Positions 17,960-26,404 of a stretch of 64,000 bases of DNA are shown piece after piece. This stretch comes from ZC4RG20 sp963702105. GTDB lineage: Bacteria; Pseudomonadota; Gammaproteobacteria; Steroidobacterales; Rariloculaceae. Every line of letters begins with the position of its first letter. Position 1 is the stretch's first letter. The notes beneath the pieces were generated by a model. It did no database searches. It saw only the letters and a program-made list of their open reading frames with translations, and was not told where the DNA came from. A program made the translations under genes and the position numbers. The stretch is from assembly GCA_963702105.1 (NCBI GenBank), contig OY969712.1, positions 1,054,001 to 1,118,000 on the forward strand, in the 5' to 3' direction.

Positions 17960-20413
17960 ATGGCCGACTACGAGATACCCTCGAGGTTGAGCCAAGCGCA
18001 AGCGCCCGACCAGCCAGAGGGCCGCTCCGCCGCCGGATTTTCCCGGCAGGACGCCGAAGGGATGCGGCTCGCGCTGGCCGCCGCGCGCCTGGGTACCTGG
18101 TGGCGCCATGAGCCGAGTGGTCACTCCGTCTGGTCCGCCGAGACCTTTCTTCTGCTCGGCTACGAGCCGTTCTCGATCGAGCCGACCCTGGAGGCCTTCC
18201 TGGAGCGCCTGCACCCCGAGGACGCCGCCGCGGCCCAGGCAGGATATAGGACGGCCGCGCGCGAACGGCGCGACTACGAGACGGAGTACCGCGTCATTTG
18301 GCCGAACGGCGAAGTGCACTGGCTGCAGGGTCGGGGCCGGTTCACCTACGACGAGGCGGGCAACGTCGAACGTGTGTTCGGCGTAATGATCGACATAGAC
18401 CGCCAGAAGCAAACCGAGGGCGAGCTGCGGGAGGCGCATGCCCGCCTCGGGACGCTTGCAGACCAGCTCCGGTCCTTGGCGGAGGCGACGCCCGGCACGC
18501 TCTTCACGTTCCGCCAACCCAATCGGGGGGAGCCGGCTTACCTGTTCGTCGGCCCGCATTTGCGCGAGACGCACGGTTTTTCGCCGGAGGACCTCGCTGC
18601 AGACCCGTTGCTGCTGTTGAAGCATGCGCATCCGGACAACGTCGAGGGTTTTCTGCGCCAGACCGCCGAAGCCAGACGAACGCAGTCGATGTGGCATACG
18701 CAGAGCCGCCACATGCACCCCGAGAAGGGCGAGGTGTGGATCGAGATCTTCGCGAGCCCCGTGGCGGACGCGGAGGGGTTGACTTGGCACGGCATCGCGC
18801 ACGAGATCACGGCGCACAAGCGCATCGAAGCCGACCTGCGCGCCGCGCACTCTCGGGCCGAGGCGGCGGACCGGGCCAAGAGCGAGTTCCTGGCGAACAT
18901 GAGTCACGAGATCAGGACACCCATGTCCGCGATTCTCGGCTATGCCGAAATACTGAGCGGGCGCCTGCAGGACGCTCAAGATCTTCAGTATCTCGAGACG
19001 ATTTACCGCAACGGCCGCTATTTGCTCGAGATAATCGACGACATCCTCGATCTCTCCCGCATCGAAGCCGGCAAGGTCGAGTTGCGCTACGAGTCGGTGC
19101 GTCCGGACGAGATCGTGCTCGAGGTTCAGGCGCTCATGAGCCTGCGAGCCTCGGAGAAGGGGCTTGCGCTCGAGGTGTCGTTCTCGGGCCCGCTGCCGGA
19201 AACCATTCGAACCGATCGCACGCGGCTGAGGCAGATCCTCATCAATCTCGTCGAAAACGCCATCAAGTTCACCGAACGCGGGCACGTGCGCATCGTCGTG
19301 CGTCACCTGTCCGAAGCCACGCTCCGCTTCGACGTGGCCGATACAGGAATGGGCATCCGCGACGAGGTGCTCGAGACCCTGTTCAAGCCGTTCACTCAGG
19401 CGGACACTTCGCTGACGCGCCGCTTCGGCGGCAGCGGCCTCGGGCTCTCCATCTGCCGCGCGCTGAGCCGCAAGCTCGGCGGGGAGATTACCGTGGCGAC
19501 GCGCGAAGGCGCCGGCAGCACCTTTACCTTGACGCTTCCGACCGGCAACTCCGGAGGCGTCGCGCTCGTCGAGCCCCAGCGGCCGCGCGCTCGGTCCTCG
19601 GCTCCGGCGCAGACGGAGCGCCGGCCGCTCGGCTGTCGCGTCCTCGTCGTAGACGATCATGCGGACATGCGCTCGCTTGCGAAGACCATCCTCGAGGAGG
19701 CTGGGGCGGAAGTCGAGCTGGCCGTGGACGGAGAGGACGCGCTTCGGGCGGTCGCGACGAGTGAGAGCCGCTCGAAGCCATTCGACGCCATTCTGCTGGA
19801 CATTCAAATGCCCGCGCGCGACGGCTACTCGACGGCTTCGGAGCTGCGGCTCGGCGGCTACTCGGGCGCCGTCGTCGCCGTCACGGCCCACGCGCGCAAG
19901 GAGGACGAGCGGCGGTGCCTGGCCGCCGGCTGCGACGAGTACGTCAGCAAGCCCCTGGGGCGCGAGGAGCTCGTCGACATCGTCGCCCGGTACACCCGCG
20001 GCCGCTCTCGGGCGGACCCCGAGCCTCCCCGCGGCGGCAGGCAGGGTCCGCGCGTGCTCGCGGTCGAGGACGACGAGGACGCGTTGACGTTGCTCGCCGC
20101 GCTGCTCGAGACCGTGGGCTGCCGCGTGCGCGTGGGCTCGGATGCCGCGAGCGCCATGAGCGCCGCCAAAGGGACCGCCGTGGACGTCGTGATTCTCGAC
20201 CTCGGCCTGCCCGACATGTCAGGCGGCGAGCTGCGTGCCCGGCTCGAGTCGCTTCCCGAGTGCGCGGACGCGCGGTTCATCTGCCTTTCCGGCCGCGCCG
20301 AGCATGAAGTCGATTGGCGGGGCCTCGGCTTCGACCACTTCCTCGCAAAACCGGCGAGCTTCGAGGATCTGCTCGAGCTCGTCATACCAGGGAGAAAGGT
20401 TCATGGGGCGTAG
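17960..20413 (+). CDS. Hybrid sensor histidine kinase with two receiver domains
   Basis: This 817-residue soluble kinase has no membrane segment. In order: a PAS/PAC domain (about residues 35-150, 'LGTWWRHEPSGHSVWS'), a second PAS (about 165-290), a coiled linker, HisKA with phospho-acceptor H316 in 'MSHEIRTPMSAI', HATPase_c with 'NLVENAIKFTERG', 'DTGMGIRD' and 'GGSGLGLSICRAL', receiver 1 ('RVLVVDDHADM', 'ILLDIQMPARDGYS', 'SKP') and receiver 2 ('RVLAVEDDEDA', 'VILDLGLPDMSG', 'AKP'). It has no DNA-binding output, so the signal must pass to a phosphotransfer partner not in the window. ATG 17960 is preferred because of GAGG six bases upstream; ATG 17867 is in frame but lacks a ribosome site. It may sense a cytoplasmic ligand or redox state through PAS. 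Confidence 0.9.
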   Translation: MADYEIPSRLSQAQAPDQPEGRSAAGFSRQDAEGMRLALAAARLGTWWRHEPSGHSVWSAETFLLLGYEPFSIEPTLEAFLERLHPEDAAAAQAGYRTAARERRDYETEYRVIWPNGEVHWLQGRGRFTYDEAGNVERVFGVMIDIDRQKQTEGELREAHARLGTLADQLRSLAEATPGTLFTFRQPNRGEPAYLFVGPHLRETHGFSPEDLAADPLLLLKHAHPDNVEGFLRQTAEARRTQSMWHTQSRHMHPEKGEVWIEIFASPVADAEGLTWHGIAHEITAHKRIEADLRAAHSRAEAADRAKSEFLANMSHEIRTPMSAILGYAEILSGRLQDAQDLQYLETIYRNGRYLLEIIDDILDLSRIEAGKVELRYESVRPDEIVLEVQALMSLRASEKGLALEVSFSGPLPETIRTDRTRLRQILINLVENAIKFTERGHVRIVVRHLSEATLRFDVADTGMGIRDEVLETLFKPFTQADTSLTRRFGGSGLGLSICRALSRKLGGEITVATREGAGSTFTLTLPTGNSGGVALVEPQRPRARSSAPAQTERRPLGCRVLVVDDHADMRSLAKTILEEAGAEVELAVDGEDALRAVATSESRSKPFDAILLDIQMPARDGYSTASELRLGGYSGAVVAVTAHARKEDERRCLAAGCDEYVSKPLGREELVDIVARYTRGRSRADPEPPRGGRQGPRVLAVEDDEDALTLLAALLETVGCRVRVGSDAASAMSAAKGTAVDVVILDLGLPDMSGGELRARLESLPECADARFICLSGRAEHEVDWRGLGFDHFLAKPASFEDLLELVIPGRKVHGA

Positions 20414-20798
20414 AACGGCAACCCATCTCATGTTTCAGGGAGAAGCCTCTGCGGCCCTGGAACTCTACGCGTCGACATTCCCTTCGTTCCGGCTCGAAAA
20501 CATGGAGCGCTACGGGCCCGGCGAGGCGGGACCCGAAGGCACGGTAAAGCGGGCCGACGCGCTCCTCGAGGGGCATCGGCTGATCGTCATCGATAGCCCG
20601 GTGAAGCACGCCTTCACGTTCACTCCGGCCATGTCGATATTCGTGGACCTCGAAAGTGAACAGGAACTCGAGTCGACGTTCGGGAGGCTGGCGGAAGGGG
20701 GTCAGGTGCTCATGCCGCTCAACGACTATGGGTTCAGCAAGCGGTTCGGCTGGTGCGCCGACCGATTCGGCGTCTCCTGGCAACTCAACCTTCCCTGA
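20403..20798 (+). CDS. PhnB-like VOC-fold protein
   Basis: This 131-residue protein belongs to the PhnB/3-demethylubiquinone methyltransferase-like group of the vicinal-oxygen-chelate fold. 'THLMFQGEASAALELYASTFPSF' at the N-terminus, 'MSIFVDLESEQELE' and the closing 'GFSKRFGWCADRFGVSWQL' are characteristic. Despite the old family name, no methyltransferase activity is expected. Function and ligand are unknown. ATG 20403 has GGGAGAAAGG upstream and overlaps the kinase stop by 11 bases, so it is co-translated with the kinase. Confidence 0.85.
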   Translation: MGRRTATHLMFQGEASAALELYASTFPSFRLENMERYGPGEAGPEGTVKRADALLEGHRLIVIDSPVKHAFTFTPAMSIFVDLESEQELESTFGRLAEGGQVLMPLNDYGFSKRFGWCADRFGVSWQLNLP

Positions 20799-20969
20799 TT
20801 CGGGCCGGGGGCGTTCCAAGGCCGGAGGCCGTCCCTGGAACGCGCCGGTTTCGTCGATGCCTACCGGTTCGAGTGAATACGGGGCGCGCCCCTCGGCAGC
20901 GTGCCGCCACCTCGACAAACGCGTTTCGGCGCCCGACAATGAGACTTTCGCCGCGGCAAAGCCTGTGGA

Positions 20970-23475
20970 GTGCCGGCCCGTCTTGCCGTCCTGGGTTCTT
21001 TGAACCGCCCTGTAACGAGGAGTACCGCCATCGCCGCAAAGCTCGCGATACCCGTCGCGGTCATCGGTGCCGCCGCCGCCGTCGGCCTCGCGGTGCTCGT
21101 CTGGCCGCATCACCCCTCCAAAAAGGAGGAGTGGGGTGTCATCAAGAAGTACTGCTTCGATTGTCATAATGAGATCGACATGGCTGGCGGGCAGGCCTTC
21201 GACGAGCTCTCTCCCGACCATATCGCGGCCAACGCGGATACCTGGGAAAAGGCGATCCGGAAGCTCAGCAGCGGCCTGATGCCGCCGGCGGGCAGGCCGC
21301 GTCCGGACGCCCAAACCGTCACGCAGCTCGTCTCGTGGCTCGAGAACGAGATCGACAGGTCCGCGACCGAGCCCGCGCCCGGGCGGGTCTCGCTGCGCAG
21401 GCTGAACCGCCGCGAATACGCGCATGCCATTCGGGATCTGCTCGCGCTCGAACGTCGATCCGGCCAAGTGGCTGCCGGACGACAACGTCAAGGGCCACTT
21501 CGACAATGACGCGGACGCGCTGCAGGTTTCGCCATCGTTCGTGAGTCAATACATCGAGGCGGCGCGCGAGATCGCGGCCGAGGCGGTCGGCAATCTCAAG
21601 GCGCCGCCCATCACGACCACGTACGGCGATCCCGCCAACATGGTCATCTCGCTGCCTCCGCGCGGTGCGCCCGGCACGGGGCGCCAGCAGCATCACATCG
21701 ACGGCATGCCGTTCGGCACGCGCGGGGGGTTCACCGTCGAGCACGACTTCCCGGCCGACGGCGAGTACGAGCTCACGATCGGGGATATGGCGCTCGCGCG
21801 CGAAGTGCCGCGCATGGAATTCAAGAACACGGTCGTCGCGCTGCTCGACGGCAAGGAGTTCTACCGCACGAACATCGGCGGCGAGGCGGATCACAAGGCC
21901 ATCGACCAGCACCTCGATCCCGCGGTCGAGGCGATCAACGACCGCCTGAGGAAGATCAAGTTCAAGGCGACGGCCGGCCAGCACAAGCTCACCGTCACGT
22001 TCGTGCATCGCAGCTTCGCGGAAAGCGACGAGCGCATCCGCACGATCGCGCTCGAAGGCGGGCAGGAGCGCATTCAGGCCGCACACGCGCTGCAGATCCG
22101 CGGGCCCTTGTCGGTCACGGGCCTCAGCGATTCGCCGAGCCGCAAGAAGATCTTCATTTGCAGGCCGGCCGAAGCGCCGGAGCGCGCGTGCGCCACCGAG
22201 ATCGTCACGAATCTCGCCGAGCGCGCCTTCCGTCGTCCCGTGACGACCGCCGATCTCGATCCCCTCATGGCGTTTTACGACGCGGGGTATCGAGAAGACG
22301 GGTTCGAGCGCGGCGTTCAGGACGCGCTGAGCGCGATCCTCGCGAGCCCGAACTTCCTGTATCGGGCCGAGACCGGCGACCGCCCGGGCACCGTGGTCCT
22401 GCCGGACCTCGAGCTTGCCTCGCGGCTGTCGTTCTTCCTCTGGGGCAGTCTCCCTGACGAGCAGCTGCTGCGGCTTGCCGAGGACTCCCAATTGAGCAAG
22501 CCGGCCGTGCTGGCCGCGCAGGTCAAGCGCATGCTCGCGGACGACCGTGCGAATGCGCTCGTGGACGATTTCGCGTTTCAGTGGCTCGGTCTCGCGAAGC
22601 TCGACACGATCGTTCCCGATCGCGCCCGGTTTCCGCAGGCGAGCGGCTTGCTGGACCCTCGAGACTTATATAAGCAGGAGCTTCGGCTGTTCATCCGCAG
22701 CGTGCTGCTCAGCGACCAGAGCGTCGTGAAGCTGCTGACTGCGGATTACACGTTCCTGAACGAGCGTCTCGCCGAGCTCTACGGCATCGAGACCGTCAAA
22801 GGCGCTCACTTCCGGCGCGTGAAGCTGCCGGACGATTCGCGCTACGGGTTGCTGGGCAAGGGCGCCATCCTCATGCTGACGGCCTACCCGAACCGCACCT
22901 CGCCCGTGCTGCGCGGCGCGTGGATACTCGAGCGCGTCCTCGGCTCGCCGCCGCCCGAGCCGCCGCCCAAGGTACCGACCTTGCCCGAGAACAAGCGGGG
23001 CGCGCCGCCGAAGACGCTGCGGGCCCGGCTCGAGCAGCACCGCCGAAATCCCACCTGTTTCGCCTGCCACGGCGTCATGGATCCGCTCGGCTTCGCGCTC
23101 GAGAACTTCAGCGCCGTGGGCCAGTATCGGGCGGACGATCCGGATACTCGGACGCCGATCGACGCGAGCGGCAAGCTGCCGAATGGTACGCCTATCGACG
23201 GTCCGGGCGACCTGCGCCGCGCGCTCGCCGCGCATCCGGCGCAGTTCGTGCAGGCCTTGACAGAGAACCTCATGACCTTTGCGTTGGGAAGAAGTCTCGA
23301 TTATCGGGACATGCCGGTCGTGCGCGCGATCGTGCGGCATGCGGCGAAGGACGATTACCGCTTCGAGGCGATCGTGCTCGGCATCGTCAAGAGCGACGCG
23401 TTTCGCGAGCGGGAAATCGAGGCCGCGGGCGTGACGACCGCGCAGGCGGCGCCGCCGCCAACGTCTTTGCAGTAA
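20970..23475 (+). CDS. DUF1592-family c-type cytochrome protein, apparent +1 frameshift (module 2)
   Basis: This is a paralogue of the gene at 13374, again split into two frames. Frame one gives a hydrophobic anchor ('AIPVAVIGAAAAVGLAVLVW'), a heme site 'YCFDCHN' and the start of DUF1587 ('RREYAHAIRDLLALE'). Frame two continues with 'VDPAKWLPDDNVKGHFDN', DUF1595, DUF1592 ('DYTFLNERLAELYGI'), DUF1588 with 'CFACH', and DUF1585. Reading GAA, skipping C21453 and continuing GTC restores the family sequence. The remaining 2 kb are intact. The start is also odd: the best ribosome site (AGGAG, 21018-21022) sits 7 bases before an in-frame ATC at 21030, while GTG 20970 and TTG 21000 lack one. It is followed after 31 bases by its DUF1552 partner. 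Confidence 0.78.
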
Positions 23476-23506
23476 ACTAGAGCTCGGAACGAAGGGGATC
23501 GCAGCT

Positions 23507-24790
23507 ATGTTCCTGACCCGCAAGCATTTGTCCCGACGCACTGTGCTCAAGGGCGCCGGCGCTACGATCGCTCTGCCGCTCCTCGACGCCATGATCCCCG
23601 CCGGCAAGGCATTGGCGGATACGCCCGCGGCGCCGAGCCCGCGTCTCGGCTTCGTGTACTTCCCTCATGGGGCGCTGCAGGACCAATGGCAGCCCAAGAA
23701 GGTAGGGCGGGACTTCGATTTCCCGTTCATCATCGAGCCGCTCGAGCCTCTGCGCGACTATGTCACGATCGTCAGCGGTCTGCGCAACAAGGGCGGGGAG
23801 AGCCCGAGCCCCCATGGCATCGTCGAAGAGACGTGGCTCAACTGCGTGCACCCGCGCGAGCGCAACCCGAAAACGGGCGTCGGCGTCACCGTCGATCAGA
23901 TCGCGGCGCGGCACCTCACGAAGAACACAACGCTGCCCTCGATGGAGCTCTGCGGTGAGCCCGGCGGCATGATCTCGTTCCGGACGCCGACTCAGCCGCT
24001 GCCGATGGAAGGCAACCCGCGCAAGGTCTACTTCTCGATGTTCGGGCAGGGCTCGACGAGCGCCGAGCGCCAGGCCATCCTGAGCACTACGTCGAGCCTG
24101 CTCGATTACGTGCGGGACGCGAGCGCGAGCCTGAACCGCAAGCTCGACGCGGCCGATCGCACGCGGGTCGGCAACTACCTGGACTCGGTCCGGGCCGTCG
24201 AGAAGCGCGTGCAGAAGCTGGAGCAGAGCAGCGCCTCGCTCAAGGATCTGCCCGCCGCCCCGATCGGCGCACCCGACGACTTTCGCGAGCTCCTCGACGT
24301 GCAGTTCGAGATGTTCGCGCTGGCGTGGGAGACGAGCCGGACGAACGTCGTGACGCTGAAGATGGTCGAGGAAGCGAGCATGCGCACGTATCCCTGGCTC
24401 GGCGTCCACGAGGCCTTCCACCCGACCTCCCATTGGGGCGGTTTCCCCGAGCGCATCGCGAACCTGCGGCTCATTCAGAACTACCACACGAAGGTGTTCG
24501 CGAAATTCGTACAGCGACTCAAGGACACGCCGGACGGCGACGGCTCGCTGCTCGACCACTCGATCATCCTGTTCGGCAGCAACATGGCCAACAGCGACGC
24601 GCACAACCAGGATCCGCTGCCGCAGGCGCTCATCGGCCGAGGCGGCGGTCTGCGCGGCAATCAGCACCTGCACTATCCGCAGGATACGCCGCACGCGAAC
24701 ATCCTCGTGACGATGCTCGACCGCGCCGGGATACCGGCGCACGAGTTCGAGAAGTTCGCCGACAGCACCGGGCCGTTCTCGGAAGTCTGA
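23507..24790 (+). CDS. Tat-exported DUF1552 protein (module 2)
   Basis: This 427-residue paralogue of the protein at 15822 has a Tat signal 'KHLSRRTVLKGAGATIALPLLDAM'. The same DUF1552 landmarks occur in order: 'RLGFVYFPHGAL', 'IVSGLRNKGG', 'WLGVHEAFHPTSHWGG', 'DGDGSLLDHSIILFGSNMANSDAHN' and 'RGGGLRGNQHLHY'. The glycine-rich and His/Asp-bearing loops align with copy 1, so both should have the same activity, which is not known. GAAGGGGA lies upstream of ATG 23507. The protein should be periplasmic, beside the DUF1592 cytochrome protein. Confidence 0.87.
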   Translation: MFLTRKHLSRRTVLKGAGATIALPLLDAMIPAGKALADTPAAPSPRLGFVYFPHGALQDQWQPKKVGRDFDFPFIIEPLEPLRDYVTIVSGLRNKGGESPSPHGIVEETWLNCVHPRERNPKTGVGVTVDQIAARHLTKNTTLPSMELCGEPGGMISFRTPTQPLPMEGNPRKVYFSMFGQGSTSAERQAILSTTSSLLDYVRDASASLNRKLDAADRTRVGNYLDSVRAVEKRVQKLEQSSASLKDLPAAPIGAPDDFRELLDVQFEMFALAWETSRTNVVTLKMVEEASMRTYPWLGVHEAFHPTSHWGGFPERIANLRLIQNYHTKVFAKFVQRLKDTPDGDGSLLDHSIILFGSNMANSDAHNQDPLPQALIGRGGGLRGNQHLHYPQDTPHANILVTMLDRAGIPAHEFEKFADSTGPFSEV

Positions 24791-24826
24791 GGTTCGAAGT
24801 CCTGCATGCGCAGTAGAGGCCCGAGC

Positions 24827-26404
24827 ATGGCGAGGCTCCCGCGCCGCCGTATCGTCTTCATCGCGCTGCCGGTGCTGCTCGGCGCCGGGGCCGTGGGACT
24901 CCTTGTCGGTCATGGCGACGCCGGCGGCGGGGTCGCGAAGGCCGCAGGCCCGGCCGGCCTCGCGGCCGCCGACCCGAACCGGCGCAATGCCGACGGCAGC
25001 ACTCCGCTGCAATGGGCCGTCTACGACGGCAACGTCGCCGAGGTCAGGCGGCTCATCGCCGCCGGCGCCGACGTATCGCTCGCGAACAACTACGGCGCGA
25101 CGCCCGTGGGCCTCGCGGCCGAGGTCGCCAACACCGAGATTCTCGGGCTGCTGCTCAAGGCGGGTGCGGATGCCGATTCGCCGAATCCCGAGGGCCAGAC
25201 GGCGCTCATGGCCGTTGCGAGGACCGGCAACGTGGACGCCGCGAAGCTGCTGCTCGACCACGGCGCCACGGTGGACGCGCGCGAGCACTGGGGCGGACAA
25301 ACGGCGCTCATGTGGGCCTCGGCGCGGCGGCATCCGGAGATGATGGCGCTGCTCATCGGGCACGGCGCGGCCGTCGACGCCCGCTCGATCCATCGCGACT
25401 ATCAGCGGCACGTCACGGCCGAGGGGCGGCCGAAAAATCTCGACAGCGGCGGTTTTACACCGCTGCTCTATGCCGCGCGCGAGAACTGCCTCGAGTGCGT
25501 GAACGTGCTGCTCGCGCACGGGGCGGACATCGACTTGCCGGATCCGGATGGCGTATCGCCGCTGCTGCTCGCGATCATGAACGCGAACTGGGATCTCGCC
25601 AAGCGGCTCATCGAGGCCGGCGCCGACGTGGACCAATGGGACATCTACGGGGAGGCGCCCCTGTTCACGGCCGTCGGGCTGCGCGGGCGCGTGGACGGAG
25701 GGCGCGCGTCGATCGATCCGCCCAACAAGACCAAGGGCACCGACATCGTGCGCCTGCTGCTCGAGCGCGGCGCGAATCCGAACATGCAGCTGTATTTCCG
25801 CCCCGCGGGCGTGCGGGGCTCGACGAACACGCGCGGGTCCACGCCGCTGATCCGCGCCGCGAACGACGGCGATCTCGAGGTCGTGAAGCTTCTGCTCGAG
25901 CACGGCGCCGATGCGAAGCTCTACATGGCGGATCGGCAGACGCCGATCCACGCCGTGCTTGCGGGCCGTGCCCCGCAGAAGGTGGCGCTCGAGATCATCA
26001 AAGTGCTCCACGACGCCGGCACCGAGGTCAACGTCGTCGCGCTCGTCAACCATGAGCAAGAGGTACGCGGCGGGTCGGCGCTGCATTTTGCCGTCCGCAA
26101 GCGCTACCGCGAAGTCATCAAGCTCCTCGCCTCTTACGGCATCGACATGAACCTCAAGGACCAGGACGGGCTCACGGCGCTCGATTACACGCAATCGCGC
26201 GGCTTCATGCCGTTCATGGCATTGCAGACGCCCGTCTACAAGGAGGAGGCCGCCTTGCTGCGCGAGCTCGGCGCGACGGTCATGCTGGACAAGGCTCCGG
26301 TATGGCCCGTGCTTGGCCCGCCGCAGGGTATCTGGCCGGACATCTGGCCGCTCGGCGAGCCGGTCGTGCACGAGCCGGTCTACAAGCATGACCCGATCGA
26401 CTGA
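24827..26404 (+). CDS. Exported ankyrin-repeat protein (module 2)
   Basis: This protein of about 525 residues has an N-terminal hydrophobic signal or anchor ('IVFIALPVLLGAGAVGLLV') and then ankyrin repeats through most of its length: 'DGSTPLQWAVYDGNVAEVRR', 'EGQTALMAVARTGNVDAAKL', 'GFTPLLYAARENCLECVN' and 'GSTPLIRAANDGDLEVVK'. It is the counterpart of the protein at 11845 and shares a mid-protein interruption. It ends in a Pro/Trp-rich tail ('PPQGIWPDIWPLGEP') absent from copy 1. ATG 24827 is preferred for its AGAGG; ATG 24806 is possible. The stop overlaps the next gene, so translation is coupled. Confidence 0.86.
   Translation: MARLPRRRIVFIALPVLLGAGAVGLLVGHGDAGGGVAKAAGPAGLAAADPNRRNADGSTPLQWAVYDGNVAEVRRLIAAGADVSLANNYGATPVGLAAEVANTEILGLLLKAGADADSPNPEGQTALMAVARTGNVDAAKLLLDHGATVDAREHWGGQTALMWASARRHPEMMALLIGHGAAVDARSIHRDYQRHVTAEGRPKNLDSGGFTPLLYAARENCLECVNVLLAHGADIDLPDPDGVSPLLLAIMNANWDLAKRLIEAGADVDQWDIYGEAPLFTAVGLRGRVDGGRASIDPPNKTKGTDIVRLLLERGANPNMQLYFRPAGVRGSTNTRGSTPLIRAANDGDLEVVKLLLEHGADAKLYMADRQTPIHAVLAGRAPQKVALEIIKVLHDAGTEVNVVALVNHEQEVRGGSALHFAVRKRYREVIKLLASYGIDMNLKDQDGLTALDYTQSRGFMPFMALQTPVYKEEAALLRELGATVMLDKAPVWPVLGPPQGIWPDIWPLGEPVVHEPVYKHDPID

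Noticed and set aside
18785..18800. TTGGCACGGCATCGC as a second sigma-54 site
   Set aside because: The -12 GC element lacks the preceding TT, and the site lies inside the kinase coding region.
17591..19891. A 766-codon open frame on the - strand
   Set aside because: Antisense to the TetR and histidine kinase genes; composition is Arg-rich and no motif fits.
13796..21460. Inversion between the two inverted 14-base copies as the cause of the frame breaks
   Set aside because: Inverting the 7.6 kb between them would join the two N-terminal parts head to head and would not restore either frame.
24790..24806. GGTTCGAAGTCC, similar to a tRNA T-loop
   Set aside because: No acceptor, anticodon or D stem can be folded around it.
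23477..26389. A 970-codon open frame on the - strand
   Set aside because: It is antisense to the DUF1552 and ankyrin genes, Arg/His/Val-rich with no domain, a product of high GC codon bias.
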